This document shows, in pieces, positions 1 through 8,367 of a stretch of 64,000 nt of DNA. Both the position numbers and the translations under genes were made by a program. The notes under the pieces are model-generated. The model made no database searches. It saw only the letters and a list, made by a program, of their open reading frames with translations, and was not told where the DNA came from. How positions within the stretch are numbered: position 1 is the stretch's first letter; every line of letters starts with the position of its first letter. Source of the stretch: Legionella brunensis (GTDB lineage: Bacteria; Pseudomonadota; Gammaproteobacteria; Legionellales; Legionellaceae). Location of the stretch: positions 60,401 to 124,400 of the forward strand of contig NZ_LNXV01000004.1 of the NCBI RefSeq assembly GCF_001467025.1, given 5' to 3'.

Positions 1-56
1 CGCTGAAGCTTGGTCTGAAAATTTATCTGAGCAGGCTTCATTATTTAAACACTACC

Positions 57-1548
57 TTAAATACAGGGCCGATTGGATAGGTCAGCCTCAATTCGCTGTT
101 TTATTTCCTCAGAATGTCTTCCATTTGGATTCTTTGTAACGCTTTCCTCTAGTGCTTTTAAATCTGAGCTAGAATAATTAGTCTTCGCATATTCTACTAG
201 GTTATCAATCAAATCATTAATTTTATTTTCTTTATTGTTATTACTTTCAAATTTACAATCTGTTTCAATCAATCGTAAAGCATGACGAATAAATTTATGT
301 AAGGCTCTTTCAACGTCATTATTAGATAAAGATTTTGTGGTTATATTTTGAATATAAGATTCAGCTGATTGTGTTATATTTTTCAGCTTATCGTTATTGA
401 GATGTGTTTTTAAGCATTCACTTATGATATTCAGCTTATCTAACGTTTCTTTCCCTAATTTTTCCTACATTTTCATATCCGCTTTATCACTGATACTAGT
501 CATTGTTATAAATTCTGGTAATGGGGGAGGTTGTGTTTGGCTCCTTACCCAGCATTGCATTTTAGATTTCAAATTTTCGTCTAAAGCTCTATAACATTCA
601 CCACTAAGACCATCACATACAACAGCATTTTTTCCCCAAGTAGAGGGATCATTCGGATCACTATTAGGCTCTCTTCCCATAACGATAAATGCATGATCGC
701 CATTTTTAATACTAAAATACTCGGCATCAATATTATTTTTCCTCAAATAGTTCAGTATTAGGAAAGAGTATTCACCACATTTACCGGCGCTAAATAATTT
801 TGAGCCTTTTACATGACGTTTCATAGCGCGGAAATCAGATCTGTTAGGAACACAATATAAATCGGTTAAACTCTCGATAGTAGACAAAGTTCTTGCTCTC
901 ATCGGAGTGATAAAAAACTCCATTGTTGCAGAGCCCTTGATATATTTTTTTGCATAGTGTATTGCTTCTCTTCCAAGATCAAGATTCGTAGTTACTTTGT
1001 CTTTATCTAACTTAGGATTTCCATCTTGCGTTTTTAATTCTTCAGAAGAATGAGCCATGACATTTTTACCAGCTATTTCAATCACAATTTTTGGTAGGCG
1101 ATCCGCGCATGCTTCCTGAAGTATTTTAATACCGTTTTCAGTTATTTTATTGCCAGTTAGGTCTATTTTTTTAAGTCGAGGATTATTATTAATTAATTCT
1201 AGAAGAATTATGATATCTGTATCAGGAATATTGTTATGAGCTAAATTAAGGGAAGTAAGATTGGAGTTAGTTTTAAGGGCATCCACAAGTACCCTTAATG
1301 CCTCACTAGTGATATTGTTTGATTGTAAAAAAAAGTTCTTCAAGCGTAAGATTATTACTTAATTCAGTGGCTAGCTGTTTTGTTCCTTGGTCACCAAGAT
1401 TTTCCCATCCTAACGTAAGTCGATGGGGGTTATTTTTTACTATCTCCCTCAGTTTTTCCGTTGTTCTTGGTGGTGTATCATTTTCTATTGATTTTACTTT
1501 AATTTCCCCTTTCTGGGCGGAACCTGTCGTGTATGTTGTTTTTGCCAT
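57..1548 (-). pseudogene. Broken LRR protein with a Cys-His-Asp (papain-like) domain, candidate effector
   Basis: One reading of about 496 codons is interrupted twice. It begins at the ATG at 1548, preceded by GGAGA, and runs through leucine-rich repeats (about residues 45-145). In a run of eight A/T at 1327-1334 the frame shifts: with seven, the text LEELFLQSNN joins perfectly. It then continues to an in-frame amber codon at 465-467 and stays open in the same frame to 57. The middle part carries KCGEY (Cys257), GDHAFIV (His285) and VVCD (Asp312), an order and spacing that suit a papain/transglutaminase-like thiol enzyme. The LRR plus cysteine-enzyme combination is typical of Legionella effectors, but no named homologue is claimed. 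Without the amber read-through the product would end at residue 360. The tail is a helical, Glu/Lys-rich segment. It may be a true pseudogene, a slippage-expressed gene, or contain a homopolymer sequencing error. Confidence 0.6.
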
Positions 1549-1657
1549 ATCATTTCTCCATGCATCTTTAAGGGGCTTAAGCATGTTTGCTTAAATTAAA
1601 GTAATTAAAAAATATATTACCTATTTCATAACAAACCTTAATGGATATCGAATGTAA

Positions 1658-1897
1658 TTATCTCCAGCAGCGGAATTGTCCTTTATAATTAATCCAACAG
1701 TCTGGACGGCCAGCTACGGGAACTGCACCTGGTCCTGGATTATTAGGTACGCATCTACCATACGCAGTCATGTGATAACCAAACCCACATCCCTGAGCGG
1801 CAGTAGTAGTGGATGAATAAAATATTCCTACAGATAAAAGGCCTCCGATTGCTATTGGGCCTAATAATTTTGAGAAGCACATAGAATGTATTCGCAT
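1658..1897 (-). CDS. Small secreted Cys-containing protein
   Basis: 79 residues. The start is supported by GGAG 7 bases upstream of the ATG. An N-terminal hydrophobic segment with a small-residue cleavage region (STTTAAQ) predicts export to the periplasm. The mature part is short, with GCGFGYHMTAYGRCVPN followed by a Pro/Gly stretch and a C-terminal CW pair. The GCG-x-G-(F/Y)-H...G-x-C-x-P-N pattern recurs in small exported proteins of unknown function in many proteobacteria. Four cysteines in the mature part could make two disulfides. It lies upstream of the LRR gene on the same strand, but separated by over 100 bases, so co-transcription is uncertain. Function unknown. Confidence 0.7.
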   Translation of the reverse strand: MRIHSMCFSKLLGPIAIGGLLSVGIFYSSTTTAAQGCGFGYHMTAYGRCVPNNPGPGAVPVAGRPDCWINYKGQFRCWR

Positions 1898-2099
1898 GAC
1901 ATTCTCCTTGTTTCATTAGTATTTTTTCATACCAATGATAAGTATAGAATTTTATTTTTAATTTTGCTCAAAAATAAAACAAATAAGATGAAAAGAATTT
2001 TTTTTTTGAAAAGGCTTAAGATCTAAATAAATGAGATATTTCAATAAGAGGGAGGATTATCGTATAGTATAAATCTGGATCAATAACAGGGGTAAAAAT

Positions 2100-2348
2100 A
2101 TGTATCACAACAAAAAATCTGGTCACCCAAGTAATTACAGCTATCCTGGCACTATTTTTGGACCTGGCAATAATATCCCGCCTCAGGTAGTTACACATGG
2201 TCATCCTGGTACTACGGCTCATGTTCATCATCATAGTCATGGTAGCCAAATGCCCCACCATGGCCATAATAATCTAATGCCTGCAGACCACCATCACGAA
2301 CATGACTCAGGTGGATATCATCACTCACATGGCTTCTCATACAAATAA
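2100..2348 (+). CDS. Small histidine-rich protein
   Basis: 82 residues with 19 histidines, mostly in HHH, HGH and HSH clusters from residue 33 onward, spaced by Gly, Ser and Pro. There is no signal peptide or membrane segment. AGGGG lies 7 bases before the ATG. The composition suggests metal (Ni, Zn, Cu) binding or storage, but low-complexity His-rich tails can also arise without a function. A reading on the opposite strand (2016-2267) lacks such composition logic and is treated as a shadow. The gene stands alone, with an inverted repeat (arms at 2356-2363 and 2425-2432) after it. Confidence 0.6.
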   Translation: MYHNKKSGHPSNYSYPGTIFGPGNNIPPQVVTHGHPGTTAHVHHHSHGSQMPHHGHNNLMPADHHHEHDSGGYHHSHGFSYK

Positions 2349-2533
2349 TTTTAGCTTAGTCCGTTTTGGTGAAGTATAAAGTAAATTTTAGAGCCATAGA
2401 AAGCTCTTGTCATACTGCGTTAATACGGACTAGTGATAATATTTAATAGTTCTAAATTAGAATAATTTGGTTTTAACATGTGCATGTTGTAAAATAAGTG
2501 CCAGAAGGAGGGCGATAAATAAATCATAAGCAT

Positions 2534-4078
2534 ATGTCGAAAATTAATCTCATAAAACATAGTTTTTTTAATAAGTCACCTAATAAATTAGATGAATTTT
2601 CTTTTAAAGAAAGTGATTTTAATTTAAATCAGCTGAACGCTGAGTTTTCATCTTTATATCAGCTGTATATCTCGAATAAACATTATTTAAAAAAAGATAA
2701 TGAAATTATTTTATATACCCAGAGCTTGTGTGATTTATTAATTCGATATTATCAATGTGATTATGTCCAAGCAAACCTACAAGATTTACAGAAAAAGAAA
2801 AAAGAGATAGAAAAATTTATTGCAGAAATATCCTCAGAAGAGAAGGTGGATTCAAGTGCTGAATCTTCTTTGTTATTAGATAGAATAGAAAATAATATTA
2901 TGGAGTATGCTGCTTCATTAACTAGTTCAGCTCAAGTGCGGCAATATGTTTCTAAATTAATTACTAATCGGACTTATTGGAATTACAGCCGTACTCTCGC
3001 AAACTCAATTATTATTTGTCTTCAAGACAGCGGGTTCCTTGAGATTATTGAGGAAATTAATGAGAAAATGGGACACCACTACAGGCCCCATGATTTCATG
3101 AAATTGTTAGAGAAGCCACAGCCGATTTTGCGAGTGCTAAGTTTTACTCTCTATGCTGTCCGTATTATGATTAATTTGCTGACCATAATTAAACATGTTA
3201 TCCACGCAGCAATGAGTGAGGAGTTATCGAGTAAAAAAATATTATTGCAGGAGATTGAAAAGCGTATTTTTTTGATGGCAAATGACATTGCTTGGGGAAC
3301 CGTAAATCTGTTAAGCAATTATAATGAATTTTTTCACATCTCTGCATGGGTTGTAGCGCAGCTAAATTTGATTTTTTTAGCGTTTGATCTTGCATTATTT
3401 ATTGTACATTGGTCATATGAGTTGAATCAGTACAACAATATTGTTCAGCAGTTAACTTTACAAAAAAATACATTAAATTCTCTTTTCGAGCTGGCAGTCA
3501 TTAATCGACAACTTGATATATTGAATGACGAGTGGGAAGCGCAATGTGCTTATTATAAGATTAATATCGTGGCAGCAAATTTGTTTGTAATTACCTTTGG
3601 GGCTACTTTATTAGTTTCCGGGCCATTGGCATTTGCCTGCTTAGCTGCGATGAGCATGTTCAGTAATGCATTGTATAACACTTCAGAAGAATATAAAAAA
3701 TATAAACAAGCAAATATCGCTGTTCAACGTGAAATCGCCAATAGTAAAATAGTAGACGACGAGCATCATCGACAATTACTGCAAGAATTAAATAGAGAAT
3801 GTAGTCAAGCGAATATCTTTTTTTGGAAATCCCTGGCATTTAATGCCGGAGCCACTGCTTTGATTATCACAGCTACTGCAATTTCTTGGCCTATTGCTTG
3901 TCTTTTAGCTGTTTCTTATATTGCTTACAGATTAAATGACACTTACCAAAAAAATACTCAGGCAGAGAATAGTAAACGAGTCACACATGATATTTATCGG
4001 CTATTTAGTGATAAGCCGGTTGTTTCTTCATCAGCGTTAGTCAATCAACCCTTGCTTTGTTCAACGCTTTGTAATTAG
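2534..4078 (+). CDS. Large multi-helix membrane protein, candidate Dot/Icm substrate
   Basis: 514 residues, family not recognised. The N-terminal 190 residues are polar and helical with a Lys/Glu-rich coiled coil (KKKKEIEKF). Hydrophobic segments follow near residues 200-225, 270-300, 345-375 and 430-460, arranged as two long hairpins separated by helical Glu/Gln-rich stretches. There is no signal peptide. This layout (cytosolic coiled coil, then membrane hairpins) is common among Legionella proteins that insert into host membranes, which is inference only. The ATG at 2534 has only a weak Shine-Dalgarno. A strong GAAGGAGG sits about 22 bases upstream, and a TAA at 2516-2518 rules out a longer ATG/GTG/TTG frame. 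No PmrA-type box was found upstream. Confidence 0.75.
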   Translation: MSKINLIKHSFFNKSPNKLDEFSFKESDFNLNQLNAEFSSLYQLYISNKHYLKKDNEIILYTQSLCDLLIRYYQCDYVQANLQDLQKKKKEIEKFIAEISSEEKVDSSAESSLLLDRIENNIMEYAASLTSSAQVRQYVSKLITNRTYWNYSRTLANSIIICLQDSGFLEIIEEINEKMGHHYRPHDFMKLLEKPQPILRVLSFTLYAVRIMINLLTIIKHVIHAAMSEELSSKKILLQEIEKRIFLMANDIAWGTVNLLSNYNEFFHISAWVVAQLNLIFLAFDLALFIVHWSYELNQYNNIVQQLTLQKNTLNSLFELAVINRQLDILNDEWEAQCAYYKINIVAANLFVITFGATLLVSGPLAFACLAAMSMFSNALYNTSEEYKKYKQANIAVQREIANSKIVDDEHHRQLLQELNRECSQANIFFWKSLAFNAGATALIITATAISWPIACLLAVSYIAYRLNDTYQKNTQAENSKRVTHDIYRLFSDKPVVSSSALVNQPLLCSTLCN

Positions 4079-4087
4079 CACTTAATT

Positions 4088-4312
4088 TTATTCACCGGCC
4101 TGACGGCACTCATTTTTAGCATTTTGTTCACATATTTGTTTGCAGTTATCATCATCTGATTTTTCGCATACATCAATACAATTCTTCACGCGTTGTTGTA
4201 CGCAAAGTTCCTGATCATTCTGCTGTGTCTCGATTTGTCCTAAAGATGGTTCTGCCGCTTGAGCTGAGAGAAAAAACAATACCAAGGGTATACAGGACAT
4301 AAGTCTGTTCAT
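4088..4312 (-). CDS. Small secreted protein with a regular six-cysteine array
   Basis: 74 residues. A clear signal peptide ends near AQA/AEP. The mature part has six cysteines in a strict pattern: C-x7-C-x3-C-x7-C-x3-C-x7-C. The middle four make a twin CX3C arrangement, which would place pairs on facing sides of a helical hairpin and allow disulfides in the periplasm. AAGGAA lies about 10 bases upstream of the ATG. Its end faces the preceding membrane-protein gene with a 9-base gap, so transcription converges. Family and function are unknown. The twin CX3C resemblance to small disulfide hairpin proteins is structural inference, not homology. Confidence 0.65.
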   Translation of the reverse strand: MNRLMSCIPLVLFFLSAQAAEPSLGQIETQQNDQELCVQQRVKNCIDVCEKSDDDNCKQICEQNAKNECRQAGE

Positions 4313-4387
4313 GGTAGGATGTTCCTTTTGTGTTTATTTTAAAATTAGCACAGAGAACGAAAAGTACAACAGGGAGGACGTATAAAA

Positions 4388-4840
4388 ATGCGTTTGGCAA
4401 GAAGCTTATTAGGCAGCATGATTTTGCTAATTGGAGCGGCATATGCGGAACGCTCCAACCAACAACAAACTGAAATTCGTAATGCGCTGTCAGAATGGAC
4501 AACTGATTTCAATACCCGCAATACCCAGAATATCTGTAATCTTTTTTCACCTAATCTTCGTTACAACTATCGTGGATTCCCTGAGCAAAATTATAAAAAT
4601 ATTTGTAAGCAGTTGCGTCGCTCTTTAAACAATAAGAAGAAGCGTTATCATTATTCCTTTAATATAAGGGAAATTCTTCTCGCAAATGATCTTGCGGTGG
4701 TTCGCTTGGTGTGGACTTTGAAAGTGACTGATGTTTCAGGACAAAGTAAAACTTCCAGGGAAGAGGGTATTGATATATTTAAGAAAAATCCGGATAAAAA
4801 ATGGCAGATTATCCGATTTCTTGGCTATGAAGAGCCTTGA
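4388..4840 (+). CDS. Secreted SnoaL/NTF2-like protein
   Basis: 150 residues with a signal peptide ending near AYA. The mature protein fits an NTF2-like (SnoaL/DUF4440) cone fold: an N-terminal helix (IRNALSEWTTDFNTRN), a segment for the second helix (ICNLFS), a middle strand set (YHYSFNIREILLANDLAVVRLVWTLKV) and the characteristic end (REEGIDIFKKNPDKKWQIIRFLGYE). Proteins of this fold bind small molecules or act as isomerase-like enzymes, and the substrate cannot be read. A GGGAGG Shine-Dalgarno lies upstream. It is divergent from the Cys-rich gene and is followed about 90 bases later by a hairpin terminator. Confidence 0.7.
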   Translation: MRLARSLLGSMILLIGAAYAERSNQQQTEIRNALSEWTTDFNTRNTQNICNLFSPNLRYNYRGFPEQNYKNICKQLRRSLNNKKKRYHYSFNIREILLANDLAVVRLVWTLKVTDVSGQSKTSREEGIDIFKKNPDKKWQIIRFLGYEEP

Positions 4841-5198
4841 TTCAACTTGATTGAATACTTAGATGTAAAATCGGTAATCAATACTTCAATTTGATTTAGA
4901 ACAATCACTTAAGACATGTATTCACAATATTATCCACATTTTCTGTGGATAATTGTTTTTTCTATTAATCAGCAAAAAGATACTATAACCCTTTATTTTA
5001 TTTAAATTTTTTATCGAGAGTAGAAGAAACAACAAGAATAATAGCAATGTGCCTAAAAAAAATATCCACAGGTTGTGGAAAGGTGGCGAGATAGATTATT
5101 GATGGTTATCGTAACTAAATAAAAAATAAAAAAACAGTCTTGACTCACGATTTTTTTATTAAATGATCTAGTCTCATTGGGTGGCTCAGCATTTCTTT
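4841..5198. other. Non-coding AT-rich gap with DnaA-box-like sites
   Basis: No convincing gene lies in these 358 bases. TTATCCACA (4930-4938) and its reverse TGTGGATAA (4944-4952) are exact matches to the DnaA-box consensus, arranged as a hairpin. ATATCCACA (5062-5070) is a near match, and TCCACA/TGTGGA (5065-5079) forms a second short hairpin. The stretch between is extremely AT-rich. No dnaA, dnaN, gidA or rpmH is nearby, so an origin is not claimed. Confidence 0.45.
4929..4964 (+). terminator. Probable rho-independent terminator
   Basis: A perfect 10-bp stem (arms 4929-4938 and 4944-4953) with a 5-base loop, followed by a T-rich tail (TTGTTTTTTCT). It would end the SnoaL-like gene transcript. 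Each arm is also an exact DnaA-box sequence. Confidence 0.6.
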
Positions 5199-5768
5199 CT
5201 ATATTGCAGAGGCTGTTTGTCTAGCTAACCAATCCTCATAAGTTAATGCAAAACGCAGGTGATCGCACCAAACACCATTGATTTTTAGATATCTTGGTGA
5301 GAATCCTTCTTTAAAAAAACCATTTTGCATTGCCAAGCGTATGGAGCTTTTATTCGTTGGTTGGATATTAGCTTCAATGCGATGAAGCTTTAATTCCAGG
5401 AAGTATTTTTTTAAAACCAGTTTGAAGGCTTTGCTCATTAGCCCCTGATCAGCAAAATCAACAGAAGCATAGTAGCCAAGGTAAGCACTTTGGAATACCC
5501 CGCGTACAATGCCACTTATATTAAATACGCCAATAATGTGCTCAGACTTATCAAGGGCTAAATAGCATTTTTGATCGTCTTGCTGCGATTTATGAAGATA
5601 AGTCTTAAATTCTTCAGTAGTTTGCGGGGCAGTTACGAAGGGGAAATGAAAAGGCTTGCTTTTCAGCATAATAGCGAGAAAATTTGCCTCATCTACTGCA
5701 CAAAGTTCTCGTATGTAAATTGATTTCGAGGTATCCATAAAACACTGCCGAAAAAATTTTATTACCAT
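5199..5768 (-). CDS. GNAT-family N-acetyltransferase (RimJ/RimL-like)
   Basis: 189 residues. The chain shows a typical GNAT core: the acceptor-side strand (CYLALDKSEHIIGVFNISGIV), the beta-4 strand with AYLGYYASVDFADQGLMSKAFKLVLKKYF (position of the acetyl-CoA pyrophosphate loop, here without a clean Q/RxxGxG/A), and LKLHRIEANIQPTNKSSIRLAMQNGFFKEGF, the highly typical N-S-x-R-(L)-x-x-x-x-GF region. The family acetylates ribosomal-protein N-termini or small amines, and the substrate here is unknown. The first ATG (5768) has a weak ribosome site. An internal Met (5738, MDTSKS) is an equally plausible start. Convergent or neighbouring genes are not functionally linked. Confidence 0.8.
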   Translation of the reverse strand: MVIKFFRQCFMDTSKSIYIRELCAVDEANFLAIMLKSKPFHFPFVTAPQTTEEFKTYLHKSQQDDQKCYLALDKSEHIIGVFNISGIVRGVFQSAYLGYYASVDFADQGLMSKAFKLVLKKYFLELKLHRIEANIQPTNKSSIRLAMQNGFFKEGFSPRYLKINGVWCDHLRFALTYEDWLARQTASAI

Positions 5769-5834
5769 AATAACATATTGCTTAACTAGATAAGATCTTT
5801 CGGCTTGGTTCGAGCTATTTAATTTCAGACGAGC

Positions 5835-6587
5835 TTAATCCTTGCTTACTTTTCCAGCAATTAAATACAGTGGCCAGTTTATAGAATATTTTAAATTTGG
5901 ATGACCCCATAAGTTTTGAAGCTTACTAATAATTAATTGTATGGGATCCTTTTGATTGAATAGTTGATACTCTTTAACAGCCGACCATGTTTTTAGATAG
6001 CCAACTAATTGTTTTAAATTTATTTCTTTTGTTATTAAAAATGAAGGAGTTGATTCTTTTTTAAATGGAAATGGAATAGTCGTATAAGCATCATCAATAA
6101 AATGCCGTTCTTTGGGCCAATATTTATTGCCTAAAATGTTGTAATAAAGTTCTTCTATTACTTCATCAATTGGTGAATGAAACTTTCCCAAAGTGTAACA
6201 CCAGGCAGCAATATAAGCTGTGGGCTTTGCAACACGCTTGACCTCACGGTAAAACAACTCAAAGTTAAACCAATGCAGTGCTTGTGCAATAGTAATTAAA
6301 TCAATTGAATGGTCTTGCAAAGGTGTGTTTTCAGCAGCACAACAAATATATTGGATATTGGGATGGCTGGGCGCTAATTTTAACGGTTCGGAATTGATGT
6401 CAGTGGCAACAACTGTTGAAAAATAATTAGCTAATGCAAAAGCAGCTTGACCATTGCCAGTAGCACAGTCCCATACACACCCGTCTTCAACAAGTTCTGC
6501 AAGATAAAGGTATAAGGCATCCGGATAGCTAGGCCTAAACAATAAATATCGATCGGAGTCTTGGTTGAAGTGAGCCACATAATTCAT
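5835..6587 (-). CDS. Class I SAM-dependent methyltransferase
   Basis: 250 residues. Motif I is VWDCATGNGQAAFAL (about residues 37-51), then an acidic VVATDINSEPL that binds the SAM ribose, CAAENTPLQDHSIDLITIAQALHWF (motifs II/III) and a following strand. This matches the Methyltransf_11 group. The HWF after motif III is common in a branch of small-molecule methyltransferases related to trans-aconitate methyltransferases. The substrate cannot be inferred. GAGAAT precedes the ATG. It is transcribed in the same direction as the GNAT gene, with a gap of about 65 bases. Confidence 0.85.
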   Translation of the reverse strand: MNYVAHFNQDSDRYLLFRPSYPDALYLYLAELVEDGCVWDCATGNGQAAFALANYFSTVVATDINSEPLKLAPSHPNIQYICCAAENTPLQDHSIDLITIAQALHWFNFELFYREVKRVAKPTAYIAAWCYTLGKFHSPIDEVIEELYYNILGNKYWPKERHFIDDAYTTIPFPFKKESTPSFLITKEINLKQLVGYLKTWSAVKEYQLFNQKDPIQLIISKLQNLWGHPNLKYSINWPLYLIAGKVSKD

Positions 6588-6769
6588 TGCTATTCTCTAA
6601 ACCTAACGATTTTATATAAGTATAAATCTTAATTTAATTGAGAGCAGGTTGGACTCAAGGGGCGATAATGATGAAGAACCACCATGTCTTAACATATTTG
6701 TAATGTTGCTTGATGAATTTGCAATAATAAGGTATTTTTCTGCCTGGAAATTAATAAGAAGGAATCAAG

Positions 6770-7807
6770 ATGTTGATAAGGCTCATGCTTGGGGTTCGCA
6801 AATTTCACCAAGAAAAATTTAAAGAAATGCATGGTATCTTTGAGATGTTAAGTAAGGGACAGCACCCAGATATCCTATTTATTACTTGCATAGACTCACG
6901 AGTCGTCCCAAATTTGCTCACAAACTCTGGGCCTGGCGATATGCTTGTAGTGCGTAACCCAGGTAATATTATCCCACCCGAAACAATGAATACTGGCTCA
7001 AGTGAGGCTGCCACAATCGAATTTGCCTTAAACAGTAAGGATTTTAATGTGCAGCATATTATTATCTGCGGACATTCAGATTGTGGCGCAATGAAAGGTT
7101 TACTAAGGCAAAATAAAAAGGAATTACCAAAACTTACCTCATGGCTTCAACATTCATCTGCAGTACTTGAGAAATTGAGAGAAAAGGAAGAGGATATTAA
7201 AATAGAAGATGTTATTAAGCAGAATATCCTTCTCCAAATTGAGCATTTGAAAACTTACCCACTGATTACAACAAAAATTGCTTCTAAAGAGTTGTCGATT
7301 CATGGATGGTTTTACAAAATTGAAACAGGTGAAATTTTTGTTTATCAAGAAAGCCAACAAGCTTTTATTGGTTTGGAACAGGCATTAAGCTTTTCTGTTG
7401 AGGAGAGAAGAAATCAAATTGTTAGGCAAGTTGCCAATGAGTATCTTGCTAAATTTACTCAACCAAAAACAGCAGATGAGTTTCATGCGACAATGCAGTT
7501 ATTTGCTTTGCTAAAGTCCGATCTGGCTGCAATTTGGGATAATTTAAAGCCCTTAGTTTCAAAGGAACTTTGGACTGACCTAGGTGGATTATACTCTAGC
7601 CCCTCCGATAAAGAGTTTCAGGATTTGCTTGATTTGGGAGTAAAAATAAATTTAGGGGACCTAAAAAACTTTCAAAAAAAACTTCAAAGTTCGGTTGGAT
7701 ATCATCAATTTTGTAGCCAACATACGTTGTTCGCAAAATCATCGCTAATACCAAGCATTTTGGATTTGAATCTGGATTTGAACGATTCTAAACCTCCCTC
7801 TCAATAA
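6770..7807 (+). CDS. Beta-class carbonic anhydrase with a C-terminal extension
   Basis: 345 residues; usual beta-carbonic anhydrases have about 200-220. The N-terminal domain (to about residue 200) carries the zinc ligands Cys40, His102 and Cys105 (CIDSR and CGHSDCGAM) and the Asp42-Arg44 dyad, so interconversion of CO2 and bicarbonate is expected. The domain ends with the usual HGWFYKIETGEIFVY. Residues about 205-345 add a helical region (from EERRNQIVRQVANEYLAKF onward) with no membrane segment and no domain that I recognise. A GAAGGA Shine-Dalgarno precedes the ATG. It is transcribed alone and ends at a strong hairpin terminator shared with the convergent gene. Confidence 0.9.
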   Translation: MLIRLMLGVRKFHQEKFKEMHGIFEMLSKGQHPDILFITCIDSRVVPNLLTNSGPGDMLVVRNPGNIIPPETMNTGSSEAATIEFALNSKDFNVQHIIICGHSDCGAMKGLLRQNKKELPKLTSWLQHSSAVLEKLREKEEDIKIEDVIKQNILLQIEHLKTYPLITTKIASKELSIHGWFYKIETGEIFVYQESQQAFIGLEQALSFSVEERRNQIVRQVANEYLAKFTQPKTADEFHATMQLFALLKSDLAAIWDNLKPLVSKELWTDLGGLYSSPSDKEFQDLLDLGVKINLGDLKNFQKKLQSSVGYHQFCSQHTLFAKSSLIPSILDLNLDLNDSKPPSQ

Positions 7808-7820
7808 TCGATAGGCTTTT

Positions 7821-7861
7821 ATAATTTTAATTTCACCCTATTTAGGTGAAATTAAAATTAT
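7821..7861. terminator. Bidirectional terminator
   Basis: Perfect 17-bp arms (7821-7837 and 7845-7861) with a 7-base loop lie between the convergent carbonic anhydrase and effector-binding genes. The GC-rich core GGTGAAA is next to the loop, and AT-rich outer stems supply U tracts in both directions. Confidence 0.8.
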
Positions 7862-7908
7862 TTATCTAAGCTTTTGCGAGAATGATAGAGCTCTAAATTT
7901 TAAATTTC

Positions 7909-8367
7909 TTATTTTATACCTATATGAACAGCACACTTTTCTGGGCCATCATAAATTTCAAAATCAGTGTCATAAGTACGTGTAAACTGTGGCTGAGAAG
8001 AAAAGTAGAGCCATATTTGTTGCCAGGTTTCAATAATTGCTTGAGGCATGGGGCCTTGATTTTCAAAGCGAAGATAATTACCCGATTGAACTGTAACTGA
8101 ACTTAAATTAGGCAAAATGATGTTGTTGTCCATTTCTACGCCTGCAGTAACTGTATAAAATCCAGTAGCGTCTGAGTCATAGTTCGAGTAAACACCAAAG
8201 ATCGATGGAGTAGAGTGGTTGGCTATATGTTGAGTATGGAAACGCTCCCATAAGCACGGCAATTTAGCAGTGTCAGGATTAAATTCATTCTCATTTTTAG
8301 TGCGCTCATTCAGCCCTACAACTGTAAAGCTTTGTATTTGAATTAATTGGGGTTCTAAAAAACTCAT
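7909..8367 (-). CDS. Effector-binding (GyrI/Cass2-like) domain protein
   Basis: 152 residues forming a single domain resembling the integron-cassette Cass2 / GyrI-like small-molecule-binding family: an N-terminal strand ([15 protein letters not shown]), [24 protein letters not shown], the conserved [27 protein letters not shown] and the closing [12 protein letters not shown]. Such stand-alone domains bind cationic or hydrophobic small molecules and are related to the ligand domains of AraC/MerR drug regulators. There is no DNA-binding domain. The start overlaps the stop of the EVE-domain gene by 4 bases, so the two are translationally coupled. Confidence 0.75.
   Translation of the reverse strand: MSFLEPQLIQIQSFTVVGLNERTKNENEFNPDTAKLPCLWERFHTQHIANHSTPSIFGVYSNYDSDATGFYTVTAGVEMDNNIILPNLSSVTVQSGNYLRFENQGPMPQAIIETWQQIWLYFSSQPQFTRTYDTDFEIYDGPEKCAVHIGIK

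Noticed and set aside
2-139. Open frame on the plus strand at the window edge (AEAWSENLSEQ...)
   Set aside because: It overlaps the antisense tail of the broken LRR gene, has no visible start, and composition does not decide between them.
2016-2267. Met/His-rich reading opposite the His-rich gene
   Set aside because: Shadow of the repetitive composition on the other strand, with no ribosome site.
2356-2433. Inverted repeat TAGTCCGT / ACGGACTA after the His-rich gene
   Set aside because: Only 8 bp with a loop of about 60 bases; likely chance or weak structure.
4841-5198. Possible replication origin because of DnaA boxes
   Set aside because: No dnaA/dnaN/gidA/rpmH neighbours and only three boxes; the hairpin with T-tail is explained as a terminator.
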